Below, in pieces: positions 18,388 to 26,642 of a DNA stretch of 64,000 nucleotides. Origin of the DNA: Pallidibacillus pasinlerensis. Its GTDB lineage: Bacteria > Bacillota > Bacilli > Bacillales > Caldibacillaceae. The notes beneath the pieces are model-generated. The model searched no databases, had not been told where the DNA came from, and saw only the letters and a list, made by a program, of their open reading frames with translations. The DNA lies in the NCBI RefSeq assembly GCF_009996845.1, contig NZ_JAACYS010000001.1, forward strand, positions 1-64,000, given 5' to 3'. Position 1 is the first letter of the stretch; every line of letters starts with the position of its first letter. The position numbers and the translations under genes are program-made.

Positions 18388-19596
18388 CTATTCCATAATC
18401 GGCGGTTGTTGATATTCTTGCTTGATTATTTTTTGGCCAATTTCGTTCGGATAGGCAAAGGAATACATATGAGCTGCTTTTACGTCGAGGCGAATTTTTT
18501 CTGGATCAGCCTGAGATAAATTTGTTATAAGCGGCAAAGTAAAATGTTCCTTATATTGATTCAAATATTCCCGCCCTTTTTTTGTAAATCCGAGTAAACG
18601 GATATACTCCGCACGTTTAGAACGCTCCCGCATTATATCCTTGTTTGTATTCGTTAATATATGCACACATGTCCGTTGCAGTCTTGTCCACGTATAACGT
18701 TTTGTTTTCACTTTTTCCATAAATTCATGAAATGTTATCGATTCTTTGGCGAAGCGAATATAACGGTTTTCCAACCCTTCTTCCACTTCATAAATGTCTT
18801 TTAATTCTTCAGGCTCACTTTGTAAAATTCGATATTTTAAAAATGGCCATAAATTTTCCCACTGCACAAAGGAAACGTATTCTTCTTGATAAGTTACTAA
18901 TTGTTCGTAAGTTTCCATAGGTACTTGTTTTTTTATTGTTTCTAAATCCTTAGCTTTAAACAATGTTTGGCGAATACTCGTGGCACTTGATATATTAGAA
19001 GGAGATAGTGTTACATCATTATAACCTGACTGAATTCTTTCGATTGTAACTGGTTGTATATTTAAATTTAAGTCCTTAATAGCCTTGACATAATGATAAC
19101 CGAGAATATTATTTGGCTTTGAAAGATCTACAACTTCACTTGATGGAGCAATTTTTTTAAATGCTCGGGAAGTTGCTTCCGGATAACTAAATCCTTCATT
19201 CATGTAACGTTTAACAAATTTATTGTATTCTGTCATATTTTCTTGCATGATGGTATATGTTTTTGTAAATTGTTCAATATTGCCCGACTCACTGCCAAAG
19301 CATATGTAAGAACAACCTAAACTTGCAAGAATATCAACGGCTCCTTTAGCGAAATCTTCTGCTTTCTGTGTAGCGAAGGCGTAAGGGAGTTCAATAACGA
19401 TATCAACACCGTTTTTCAAGGCCATTTTTGTCCGCACAAATTTTGAGACAAGGGCCGGTTCTCCACGTTGTAAAAAATTCCCACTCATAACGGCAATTAC
19501 AACGTCCGCATTTGTAACTGCTTTAGATTGTTGTAAATGGTGTAAATGTCCGTTGTGAAAAGGATTATATTCGACAACGATACCACAACTTTCCAT
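18388..19596 (-). CDS. tmcAL: tRNA(Met) cytidine acetate ligase TmcAL (YlbM)
   Basis: Forms N4-acetylcytidine at the wobble base C34 of elongator tRNA-Met using acetate and ATP. I chose ATG 19596, with GGAGGTAATT directly upstream; the ORF extends a further ten codons without a site. The 402 residues begin with the nucleotidyltransferase motif VEYNPFHNGH, followed by AVMSGNFLQRGEPALVSKF. Normal length. It diverges from ylbN. Confidence 0.95.
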   Translation of the reverse strand: MESCGIVVEYNPFHNGHLHHLQQSKAVTNADVVIAVMSGNFLQRGEPALVSKFVRTKMALKNGVDIVIELPYAFATQKAEDFAKGAVDILASLGCSYICFGSESGNIEQFTKTYTIMQENMTEYNKFVKRYMNEGFSYPEATSRAFKKIAPSSEVVDLSKPNNILGYHYVKAIKDLNLNIQPVTIERIQSGYNDVTLSPSNISSATSIRQTLFKAKDLETIKKQVPMETYEQLVTYQEEYVSFVQWENLWPFLKYRILQSEPEELKDIYEVEEGLENRYIRFAKESITFHEFMEKVKTKRYTWTRLQRTCVHILTNTNKDIMRERSKRAEYIRLLGFTKKGREYLNQYKEHFTLPLITNLSQADPEKIRLDVKAAHMYSFAYPNEIGQKIIKQEYQQPPIME

Positions 19597-19782
19597 AATT
19601 ACCTCCAAAAAATATACTATGTTCATTTCTACAAATAAATGGTAATATATTGACTATATCTATTAATACAGTGTTTGAACTTCAGTAAATTAGCTGATAA
19701 TTTAGTCAAAATTAAGAAAAAGACTAGTTGTTAACATTATGTAATTTTTTACATAAACAATCAAGACTGTAAAGAAAAAATA

Positions 19783-19811
19783 TTGACAAATGGTGTTAGG
19801 AAAGCTATAAT
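19783..19811 (+). promoter_or_regulatory. SigA promoter of ylbN-rpmF
   Basis: Perfect consensus: TTGACA, 17 bases, TATAAT, ending 27 bases before the ylbN start. Confidence 0.85.
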
Positions 19812-19838
19812 TACCTTTGTTGCCTTGGGGTGATTGTT

Positions 19839-20366
19839 ATGAAGTGGTCAATGATACAGTTACAAAAGTTTAGAAATAATGGGTTAACCTTTGACGAGAA
19901 GGTAAACTTGGATTCAGTGAAACTGAGAGATCCACAAATTCGATCAATTTCACCAGTCCGTATTAAAGGTAGAGCTGATATTCGTTCGAAAGAAGTCACG
20001 TTTTATCTCGACATATCGGGAAAGATGATTTTGCCGAATTCGAGAACATGGGAAGATGTTCAATATCCATTCTCAATTCAGACGACTGAAATTTTTCGTG
20101 ATGAAATATCGGGTTTTGAAGAAAATACGGATGATAACCTACATGTTATTCAAGGTGGGATGGTCGATTTAACCCCGATTATAGAAGAATTAATTTTACT
20201 TGAAATTCCAATGCAGGTTTATAATGATGAGGATGAAGAAATGCCAGCATCTCTTCAATCAGGGAAAAATTGGCAATTTGTCAAAGAAGAAGAAATTGAC
20301 AGTGAGCAAAAAGTTGATCCTCGGTTAGCGAAACTTGCAAAATTACTTAATCAAGAAAAAGAATGA
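19839..20366 (+). CDS. ylbN: YlbN, YceD/DUF177 family protein
   Basis: DUF177 (YceD) family protein, 175 residues; in many bacteria it is encoded just before rpmF, and E. coli YceD has been linked to 23S rRNA accumulation. Start ATG 19839 with TGGGGTGAT upstream, in place of the in-frame GTG that overlaps that site. The family's two near-universal cysteines seen in some relatives are not present. Co-transcribed with rpmF from the consensus promoter. Confidence 0.85.
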   Translation: MKWSMIQLQKFRNNGLTFDEKVNLDSVKLRDPQIRSISPVRIKGRADIRSKEVTFYLDISGKMILPNSRTWEDVQYPFSIQTTEIFRDEISGFEENTDDNLHVIQGGMVDLTPIIEELILLEIPMQVYNDEDEEMPASLQSGKNWQFVKEEEIDSEQKVDPRLAKLAKLLNQEKE

Positions 20367-20395
20367 TATTCATCCTGTTTAAGGAGGTGGGAAAC

Positions 20396-20569
20396 ATGGC
20401 TGTACCAAAAAGAAGAACTTCAAAGACTAGAAAACGCCTACGTCGTACACATTATAAATTAGCAGTTCCTGGCATGACTGAATGCCCAAATTGCGGAGAA
20501 ATGAAATTAGCTCACCGCGTTTGCCCAAGTTGCGGAACTTATAAAGGTAAAGAAGTAATCAGCAATTAA
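20396..20569 (+). CDS. rpmF: 50S ribosomal protein L32
   Basis: Ribosomal protein bL32, 57 residues. I chose ATG 20396 after AAGGAGGTGG, which gives the typical start [19 protein letters not shown]. Two CxxC pairs (CPNCG and CPSCG) make this the zinc-binding form rather than the cysteine-free paralogue made under zinc limitation. Confidence 0.98.
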   Translation: MAVPKRRTSKTRKRLRRTHYKLAVPGMTECPNCGEMKLAHRVCPSCGTYKGKEVISN

Positions 20570-20575
20570 TAACTG

Positions 20576-20628
20576 AAAGAGGTTGTCTTAAGAAGAAATA
20601 TTCTTTTTAAGGTAACCTCTTTTATTTT
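20576..20628 (+). terminator. Terminator of rpmF
   Basis: AAAGAGGTT / AACCTCTTT with an inner CTTAAG-type stem, then a T-rich tail. Confidence 0.8.
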
Positions 20629-20939
20629 TTGAATTTTTTCTGTGTATTAAATATTAATCAATATATATTTCACACATGACGCCTGCATTTTTACTTTTCT
20701 ACAACTCTCTTTTATTAAAAAATTTTGTTGATAGAGTTTGTCTATTAATCCGATTCTCCCCAATAGTCTTATCCCATTAAATTTTTTCACAATGGACCTG
20801 CTAAGGTAGAGCAAAAAAAGTCTATCGTTTCTAGTTGTGGCATATACATTATTAAAACTGTTCACAATCGATCCACTAATTTACTCTATGTTGTCAAATT
20901 TTTGAATAGAGAATGAGAAATTTTTAAGGAGGGATATTC
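20629..20939. other. Intergenic region before the GerR-like gene
   Basis: About 310 AT-rich bases. A GTG-started frame on the minus strand (20647-20865) has no ribosome-binding site or familiar residues, and I treat it as non-coding. AAGGAGGG at 20928-20935 serves the next gene. No promoter is clear. Confidence 0.4.
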
Positions 20940-21554
20940 ATGACGATTGTCCGTCAAGATGCATGGACAAAGGATGAAGATTTGCTTTTGGCAGAAGTTG
21001 TTTTACGGCATATAAGGGAAGGGAGTACTCAATTAAAAGCCTTTGAAGAAGTAGGGCAAAAATTAAATCGTACACCGGCTGCTTGTGGTTTTCGTTGGAA
21101 TTCTTTTGTTAGAAAACAATATAAGTCAGGGGTTGAATTAGCAAAAAAACAACGGAAAGAATTAAAGAAAAATCCGCAACCTCATTATGATTTAAGTATT
21201 GAGTTAATTGAAGAAAGGGTGCTACCTAAAAGTGAACACGGGGACCTTTCTTTAGAAAAGGTTATTTCTTACTTAGAACAATTTAAAGAAAAGGAAAGTA
21301 ATGTTGAATCATTAAGACAAGAGTTACAAAATTTAAAAGAACGTTATGAAGAATTAGAAGAGAAAGTACAGGAAAAATCCCGCGAAAATGAAATTTTAAA
21401 GAAAGAAAATAAAACTTTAAAAGATGATTATTTAGCGTTACTTTCAATTATGGAAAAAGCGAGAAAGCTTGCAGTTAGTGAAGATGAAAAGAATGTCCGC
21501 ATGAAATTTCAGATGGATCCAAACGGTAACTTAGATGTGATTCGAAATAAATAA
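20940..21554 (+). CDS. gerR: RsfA/GerR-family sporulation transcription regulator
   Basis: DNA-binding regulator of the RsfA family, 204 residues. The N-terminal Myb/SANT-like domain (about 5-55) has [19 protein letters not shown] and [17 protein letters not shown] long coiled coil (about 105-165, rich in Glu/Lys/Leu) follows. B. subtilis has two paralogues, RsfA (prespore) and GerR/YlbO (mother cell). The position directly after rpmF matches ylbO, so gerR is preferred, but sequence alone does not separate them here. Confidence 0.8.
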   Translation: MTIVRQDAWTKDEDLLLAEVVLRHIREGSTQLKAFEEVGQKLNRTPAACGFRWNSFVRKQYKSGVELAKKQRKELKKNPQPHYDLSIELIEERVLPKSEHGDLSLEKVISYLEQFKEKESNVESLRQELQNLKERYEELEEKVQEKSRENEILKKENKTLKDDYLALLSIMEKARKLAVSEDEKNVRMKFQMDPNGNLDVIRNK

Positions 21555-21573
21555 TATTTTTATAAATATATTT

Positions 21574-21640
21574 AGTCCCACTGTAAAGGATTTAAATTCT
21601 ATTTCAAAAATAAAAATACAGTGGGATTATTATTTTTAAG
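21574..21640 (+). terminator. Terminator after the GerR-like gene
   Basis: AGTCCCACTGTA pairs with TACAGTGGGATT (one G-U) across a 31-base AT-rich loop, followed by a T-rich stretch. Confidence 0.7.
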
Positions 21641-21835
21641 CTTTTTACATAAAATTAATATACTTTTTTACTTTATTTTCAAAAAAATAATGGTAATATT
21701 GATTATAGAATATTATTCTAAAAAGTGGATTGATTCTAAATTTTGCAGGAATTTGTCAATTCATAAAGAATATATTAATATAACAAGCTTTAAAAACTAT
21801 GTACCCAAGTTAATTTTTATGGGGGGGAGGATCTT

Positions 21836-23176
21836 TTGAAGCGAATTTTAATTGCAAATAGAGGGGAAATTGCTAGAAGAATAATTTCTACTTGTAAACG
21901 AATAGGAATTGAAACCGTTGTTGTATATTCTGAAGCGGATTATGAGCTGCCTTTTGTAAAAGAAGCTGATGTGGCAGTTTGTATTGGGAAAGGTCCTGTA
22001 CAAGACTCCTATTTAAATGCAGAAAAAATTATTGAAGTTGCAAAAGAGTATAAAGTTGATGCGATTCATCCCGGCTATGGACTATTATCTGAGAACGGGG
22101 ATTTCGTAAATCAAGTAGAACAGGCTGGAATCACATTTATTGGACCAAATGCAGAAATTCTTTCACTAATGGGCGATAAAATTTCTGCACGAAAAACGAT
22201 GATTCAGGCTGGAGTTCCTGTTGTACCAGGAATAGACGAAGGGATAAAGGACCTAGAAGAAGCAATTCGTGTTGCCAAAGAAATTGGTTATCCAATTATG
22301 TTAAAAGCTAGTGGCGGTGGTGGGGGCATTGGAATGGTGCTTTGTGAGACAGAACAAGATTTAGTAGCACACTTTCCTAAAGTAGTCTCCAGAGCTAAAG
22401 CGTATTTTAATTCTGAAAACGTTTTCTTGGAGAAATACATAGAAAATGCTCGCCATATTGAAGTGCAAATTTTTGGTGATAAATTAGGAAATTTTGTTCA
22501 TTTATTTGAAAGAAACTGTTCAATTCAACGAAGAAATCAAAAAGTAGTCGAAGAGGCGTTATCACCGAACATATCTGAGGAAACGAGAAAAAAATTGTAT
22601 TTAGCGGCATTAAAAGCGGCAAAAGCAGTATCTTACACTAATGCTGGTACGATTGAGTTTATCGTTGATGAAAAGGAAAATATTTATTTTCTCGAAATGA
22701 ATACACGTCTTCAAGTTGAGCATCCAATTACAGAAAAGATAACAGGAATTGATTTAGTTGAATGGCAAATAAATATTGCGAAGGGTTTACCAATTCCTGT
22801 AAAACAAGATGAAATAACTGCTAACGGATGTGCGATTGAGTTCCGAGTTTATGCAGAAAATCCGAAAAACTTTTATCCATCCCCAGGTAAAATTACCGAA
22901 TTAAAATGGGGAAATGTAACGAATGCACGGATTGATACTGGATATGAAGCTGGAAATACAGTTACTCCATTTTATGATCCGTTAATTGCAAAAGTTATTT
23001 TTCACGAACATACGAGAGAAGAGTGTTTACAGCAAGCAAGGAAGTTTTTTAATGAAACTGTTATTAGCGGTATCCAAACGAATATTCCATTGTTTTTACA
23101 TATATTGGAAGAACCAAATTTCCAAAATGGACAATATACTACAAATCTATTAAAAGTAATGAAGACAAAGGCGTAG
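21836..23176 (+). CDS. accC: Biotin carboxylase subunit of an acyl-CoA carboxylase
   Basis: ATP-grasp biotin carboxylase: carboxylates biotin on the carrier protein with bicarbonate and ATP. TTG start at 21836 after GGGGGAGG. MKRILIANRGEIARRI and VDAIHPGYGLLSEN are family signatures; the ATP-binding Gly-rich loop is KASGGGGGIGM; FLEMNTRLQVEHP is the catalytic stretch. 446 residues, full length for a stand-alone subunit. First of a tight three-gene unit with a carrier and a carboxyltransferase. The set resembles B. subtilis yngHA-yngHB-yngE, so acyl substrates other than acetyl-CoA are possible; this may be a second copy beside the fatty-acid accC. Confidence 0.88.
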   Translation: MKRILIANRGEIARRIISTCKRIGIETVVVYSEADYELPFVKEADVAVCIGKGPVQDSYLNAEKIIEVAKEYKVDAIHPGYGLLSENGDFVNQVEQAGITFIGPNAEILSLMGDKISARKTMIQAGVPVVPGIDEGIKDLEEAIRVAKEIGYPIMLKASGGGGGIGMVLCETEQDLVAHFPKVVSRAKAYFNSENVFLEKYIENARHIEVQIFGDKLGNFVHLFERNCSIQRRNQKVVEEALSPNISEETRKKLYLAALKAAKAVSYTNAGTIEFIVDEKENIYFLEMNTRLQVEHPITEKITGIDLVEWQINIAKGLPIPVKQDEITANGCAIEFRVYAENPKNFYPSPGKITELKWGNVTNARIDTGYEAGNTVTPFYDPLIAKVIFHEHTREECLQQARKFFNETVISGIQTNIPLFLHILEEPNFQNGQYTTNLLKVMKTKA

Positions 23177-23189
23177 GAGGGGACTTAAA

Positions 23190-23402
23190 ATGAACAAAAT
23201 TCAAGCAGAAATGGCAGGAACAATTTTTCAAGTGCTTGTAAGTGAGGGGGAAAAGGTAGAAGAAGGACAAGTTGTCATTGTATTAGAATCTATGAAAATG
23301 GAGATTCCGGTTGAAAGTAATGTTTCCGGCGAGATTGAGACAATTCATGTAGCAGAGGGAGACTTTGTGAACGAAGGAGATGTATTAGTAACATTACGCT
23401 AA
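23190..23402 (+). CDS. Biotin carboxyl carrier protein (short, biotinyl domain only)
   Basis: A 70-residue biotinyl domain with the modification motif ESMKMEIP; Lys36 should carry biotin. It is much shorter than the AccB of fatty-acid synthesis and matches the YngHB type. ATG 23190 follows AGGAGGGG, 13 bases after the carboxylase gene. It shuttles carboxybiotin between the flanking subunits. Confidence 0.9.
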   Translation: MNKIQAEMAGTIFQVLVSEGEKVEEGQVVIVLESMKMEIPVESNVSGEIETIHVAEGDFVNEGDVLVTLR

Positions 23403-23419
23403 TGTTAGGAGGTCTACAA

Positions 23420-24955
23420 ATGGGAGAAAAGCTTTCCGTTGATTTAAGAGAAAAACGTGATACGATTTTCAAAGGAGGGCATCCTGATTATCACCAACGA
23501 TTAGCAGAGAAAAATAAATTGTTTGTCCGCGATCGATTACGTTTATTGTTCGATAATGGCGAATATGAGGAAGATGGTGCTTTTGCTAATTTTGAAGAAG
23601 GGGATTTACCTGCAGATGGAGTTGTTACAGCAATCGGTAAAATTAATGGACGAGTCGTTTGTGTGATGGCAAATGATTCAACGGTTAAAGCCGGATCTTG
23701 GGGAGCGCGCACAGTAGAAAAAATTATACGTATTCAAGAAACAGCAATGAAGTTAAAGGTACCTATTTTTTATTTAGTTGACTCTGCAGGTGCGAGAATT
23801 ACGGATCAAGTCGACATGTTCCCAAATCGTCGCGGAGCAGGAAGGATTTTTTACAATCAAGTAAAAATGAGTGGTATGGTTCCACAAGTTTGTATTTTAT
23901 TTGGGCCTTCCGCAGCAGGTGGGGCATACATCCCTGCGTTTTGTGATATTGTCATTATGGTGGATAAAAATGCTTCAATGTATTTAGGTTCACCGCGAAT
24001 GGCTGAAAAAGTCATAGGTGAAAAGGTTTCATTAGAAGAAATGGGCGGTGCAAGAATGCATTGTACCGTAAGTGGTTGTGGCGATTACTTAGCGAAAAAT
24101 GAAGAAGAAGCAATTGAAATGGCTAAAAAATATATTACATATTTTCCGCAAAATTATACGGAGAAAACTGAAAAATATGAAAGTAGAAAACCGGAATCAG
24201 ACGAGTCGTTAGAAAAGATTATTCCAACGAATCAAAATGTGCCGTTTAATATGTACGATTGTATTGATACTTTAGTCGATGAGGGAAGTTTTTTTGAAAT
24301 TAAAAAATTATTTGCCCCAGAAATTATTACTGGACTTGCTAGAATCGATGGACAAACCGTCGGAATTATAGCTAATCAACCGAAAGTAAAAGGTGGCGTA
24401 CTTTTTGTTGATTCAGCAGATAAAGCAGCGAAATTTATCATGCTCTGTGATGCTTATCATATTCCGTTAATCTTTTTAGCTGACGTACCTGGTTTTATGA
24501 TTGGTACACAAGTTGAAAGACAAGGGATTATTCGTCACGGAGCGAAAATGATTGCAGCAATGAGTAATGCAACCGTACCGAAAATTTCCGTAATTGTGCG
24601 AAAAGCGTATGGAGCAGGTTTATATGCGATGGCTGGGCCAGCCTTTGAACCAGATGTTTGTATCGCTTTACCGACAGCACAAATTGCGGTTATGGGACCA
24701 GAAGCTGCAGTAAATGCCGTTTATGCACGAAAAATTAGTGAAATTGAAGATCCGAAAGAAAGGTATCAATTTATTAAAGAGAAACAGGAAGAATATAAGG
24801 ATCAAATAAATATTTATAAACTAGCATCAGAACTTATTATCGATGATATTGTTGAACCGAATAATTTACGAAAAGTATTAATTGACCGATTATCAATGTA
24901 TGAATCGAAAGACGTACAATTTAGCGAAAGAAAACATCCGGTGTATCCGGTGTAG
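23420..24955 (+). CDS. Acyl-CoA carboxyltransferase (propionyl/methylcrotonyl-type beta subunit)
   Basis: Transfers the carboxyl group from carboxybiotin to an acyl-CoA. I chose ATG 23420, after AGGAGG, giving 511 residues, the normal single-chain length with N- and C-terminal crotonase-like halves. LVDSAGARI and FGPSAAGGAYIPAF mark the first acyl-CoA/oxyanion site; FLADVPGFMIGTQVE and RKAYGAGLYAMAGP mark the second. The substrate (propionyl, acetyl or branched acyl-CoA) cannot be decided by eye. The trio occupies the place where B. subtilis has ylbP. A terminator follows. Confidence 0.9.
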   Translation: MGEKLSVDLREKRDTIFKGGHPDYHQRLAEKNKLFVRDRLRLLFDNGEYEEDGAFANFEEGDLPADGVVTAIGKINGRVVCVMANDSTVKAGSWGARTVEKIIRIQETAMKLKVPIFYLVDSAGARITDQVDMFPNRRGAGRIFYNQVKMSGMVPQVCILFGPSAAGGAYIPAFCDIVIMVDKNASMYLGSPRMAEKVIGEKVSLEEMGGARMHCTVSGCGDYLAKNEEEAIEMAKKYITYFPQNYTEKTEKYESRKPESDESLEKIIPTNQNVPFNMYDCIDTLVDEGSFFEIKKLFAPEIITGLARIDGQTVGIIANQPKVKGGVLFVDSADKAAKFIMLCDAYHIPLIFLADVPGFMIGTQVERQGIIRHGAKMIAAMSNATVPKISVIVRKAYGAGLYAMAGPAFEPDVCIALPTAQIAVMGPEAAVNAVYARKISEIEDPKERYQFIKEKQEEYKDQINIYKLASELIIDDIVEPNNLRKVLIDRLSMYESKDVQFSERKHPVYPV

Positions 24956-24978
24956 GATTTATAAAGTATAGAGTGAAA

Positions 24979-25007
24979 ATAAGGCTGTCGTTATGACAGT
25001 CTTTATT
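24979..25007 (+). terminator. Terminator of the carboxylase operon
   Basis: AAGGCTGTC / GACAGTCTT stem with GTTAT loop, extended by AT pairs, followed by TTTATT. Confidence 0.75.
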
Positions 25008-25025
25008 AATTTTTAAGATCGTTTC

Positions 25026-25175
25026 AGTGGCGTATGCGCACGGCCTCAGCCTCGTCATTGCTGCGCTTTCTCCGGGGGCTTCAGCTCATGCTTTTTACCG
25101 TCAGGACTCTGAGTTTACTTCTATAAATATGCATCGCAGGAAAAATGCCTTACATTTTTCCGAGTCGCCGCCACT
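25026..25175. repeat. GC-rich dispersed repeat, copy R3 (diverged, with insertion)
   Basis: Third copy of the repeat seen at 8082 and 18222: inverted ends AGTGGCG / CGCCGCCACT, the shared block GCACGGCCTCAGCCTC and the tail GAGTCGCCGCCA. It is about 50 bases longer than R1 and R2 because of an inserted segment before the tail. That segment includes a perfect hairpin GGAAAAATG / CATTTTTCC at 25139-25161. It lies between two genes pointing the same way. Confidence 0.75.
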
Positions 25176-25313
25176 TCCACTATGTTTACATTCGCTCGAA
25201 ATTTTACTTTTCGGTCAATCTTATTTTTAGTAATATAGTATTCTGTAAGTTTATTTCAATGCCAATAAGCGTAGTTTTTGATAAGATGAATATAAAAGAA
25301 CTAGGTGATATTT

Positions 25314-26201
25314 ATGAAAATTGGGATTATCGGTGGTGGTTCGATTGGACTATTGTTTTCATGCTACTTAAGTAAATATCATGAAGTAACAGTTTATTGT
25401 CGAACAGACTCACAAGTAGAGCAAATTAACCGTCATGGGGTTAATTTAAAAAAGAAAAATGAACAACAAAACTTTCCGATTCAAGCTTCGGTATCTACCG
25501 CTTTAGAACCGGCAGATTTATACATAATTTGTGTAAAACAATACCATTTAAATAATGTAATTCCAGTTCTTCAACAGACGGATAAAAATGCGATACTATT
25601 ATTTTTACAAAATGGAATCGGTCATTTACCTGAACTGAAAAAGCTTGCGCACGAATGTATTCTCCTAGGTGTGGTGGAACATGGGGCAATGAAGGAAGGA
25701 AATACAACTGTACGACATACTGGACAAGGACTTACACGTATTTCCGAATATAAAGGTATTGAAAATAATGTACATACAGTTCGTGAAATATTGTCAATGG
25801 AAGAATTTCCATTTGTAATAGAAGCAGATTATATGAAAATGTTAGAAAATAAATTGCTTGCCAATGCAGTCATTAATCCGCTCACTGCGATATTAAACAT
25901 AAAAAACGGTGAATTATTATTTAATCCGTTTTTCAATCAGTTGTTTCAAAAATTTTTCCAAGAAGTTGCAAATGTTCTTCAAATTGTTGATCAACAAAGT
26001 GCATTACAATATTTAGAAACGATATGTAAAAATACAGCGGAAAATGAATCATCCATGTTACGAGACATAAAATTAAATAATCGCATTGAAATTGATGGGA
26101 TTATTACACCGCTAATAAATAAAGCAGAGGAAAAGAATATTCAAATTCCGCTACTATATGCTGCATATGAAACGTTGAGAGGAAGAACAGGTGATAGATA
26201 A
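25314..26201 (+). CDS. panE: Ketopantoate reductase family protein (PanE/YlbQ)
   Basis: NADPH-dependent 2-dehydropantoate 2-reductase of pantothenate synthesis. ATG 25314 follows AGGTGAT; 295 residues. The Rossmann motif is at the N-terminus (KIGIIGGGSIGLLFSCYL). KMLENKLLANAVINPLTAIL holds the expected catalytic Lys and the conserved Asn residues. Position matches B. subtilis ylbQ (panE). Other ApbA-family reductases look similar, so the substrate is family-level inference. Confidence 0.85.
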   Translation: MKIGIIGGGSIGLLFSCYLSKYHEVTVYCRTDSQVEQINRHGVNLKKKNEQQNFPIQASVSTALEPADLYIICVKQYHLNNVIPVLQQTDKNAILLFLQNGIGHLPELKKLAHECILLGVVEHGAMKEGNTTVRHTGQGLTRISEYKGIENNVHTVREILSMEEFPFVIEADYMKMLENKLLANAVINPLTAILNIKNGELLFNPFFNQLFQKFFQEVANVLQIVDQQSALQYLETICKNTAENESSMLRDIKLNNRIEIDGIITPLINKAEEKNIQIPLLYAAYETLRGRTGDR

Positions 26202-26203
26202 AA

Positions 26204-26582
26204 ATGGATTCCATTTTGGCGACAATTATTTCAATTTTTATTTTCGCACTAATACTTGTTTATTTAATCATTTTTTTCATTCTTTTAGCCTTAGGGAAAA
26301 CAAAGAAGATCGCAATTCGATTGTCTGCTGATTTATCAACAATCTTTTTTTTCCATTTACTTTTTAATTAAAGAAATTTGGGGTGTCTCTTTACATTTCT
26401 TTATAATACTATTTATGGTATTGTTCATCTTAATGTTTATTTGGCGATATTGGAAACGACATCATTCATTTCATTTTCCAAAAATCATAAAATACAGTTG
26501 GCATAGTTTTTTTATCGTGTCTTTAGTTAGCCATTTACTGTTATTAGTTGTTGGTGTCTTAACGAACGCCTTTATTCATTAA
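26204..26582 (+). pseudogene. DUF3397 family membrane protein gene, frameshifted at a T8 run
   Basis: An ATG at 26204 opens a frame of 55 codons ending at TAA 26369-26371. Removing one T from the eight-T run at 26345-26352 joins it to a second open frame ending at TAA 26580-26582, giving one 125-residue protein with about four membrane helices and a joined region TIFFSIYFLIKEIWG. Length, topology and position between panE and bshC match the DUF3397 family. As written the gene is broken; the cause may be a real mutation, a sequencing error or slippage in the homopolymer. Confidence 0.75.
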
Positions 26583-26642
26583 ATTGGAACAGATACAATA
26601 ATGAAATGTAACGAAAAAACAAATGAAAGGAAGTTACACTTC

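Noticed and set aside
20647-20865. A 72-codon minus-strand frame between rpmF and the GerR-like gene
   Set aside because: GTG start without ribosome-binding site, AT-rich composition typical of spacer, no recognisable motif.
21621-21839. A 72-codon frame before accC
   Set aside because: Starts inside the terminator of the preceding gene and ends in the accC start; residues reflect A/T runs only.
25027-25375. Two open frames (25027-25230 and 25145-25375) suggesting small proteins
   Set aside because: They run through repeat R3 and its hairpin, or into panE in another frame, with no ribosome-binding site or familiar residues.
26204-26371. A stand-alone 55-residue membrane protein
   Set aside because: The continuation in the next frame restores the DUF3397 length and pattern, so the short frame is a broken part, not a gene of its own.
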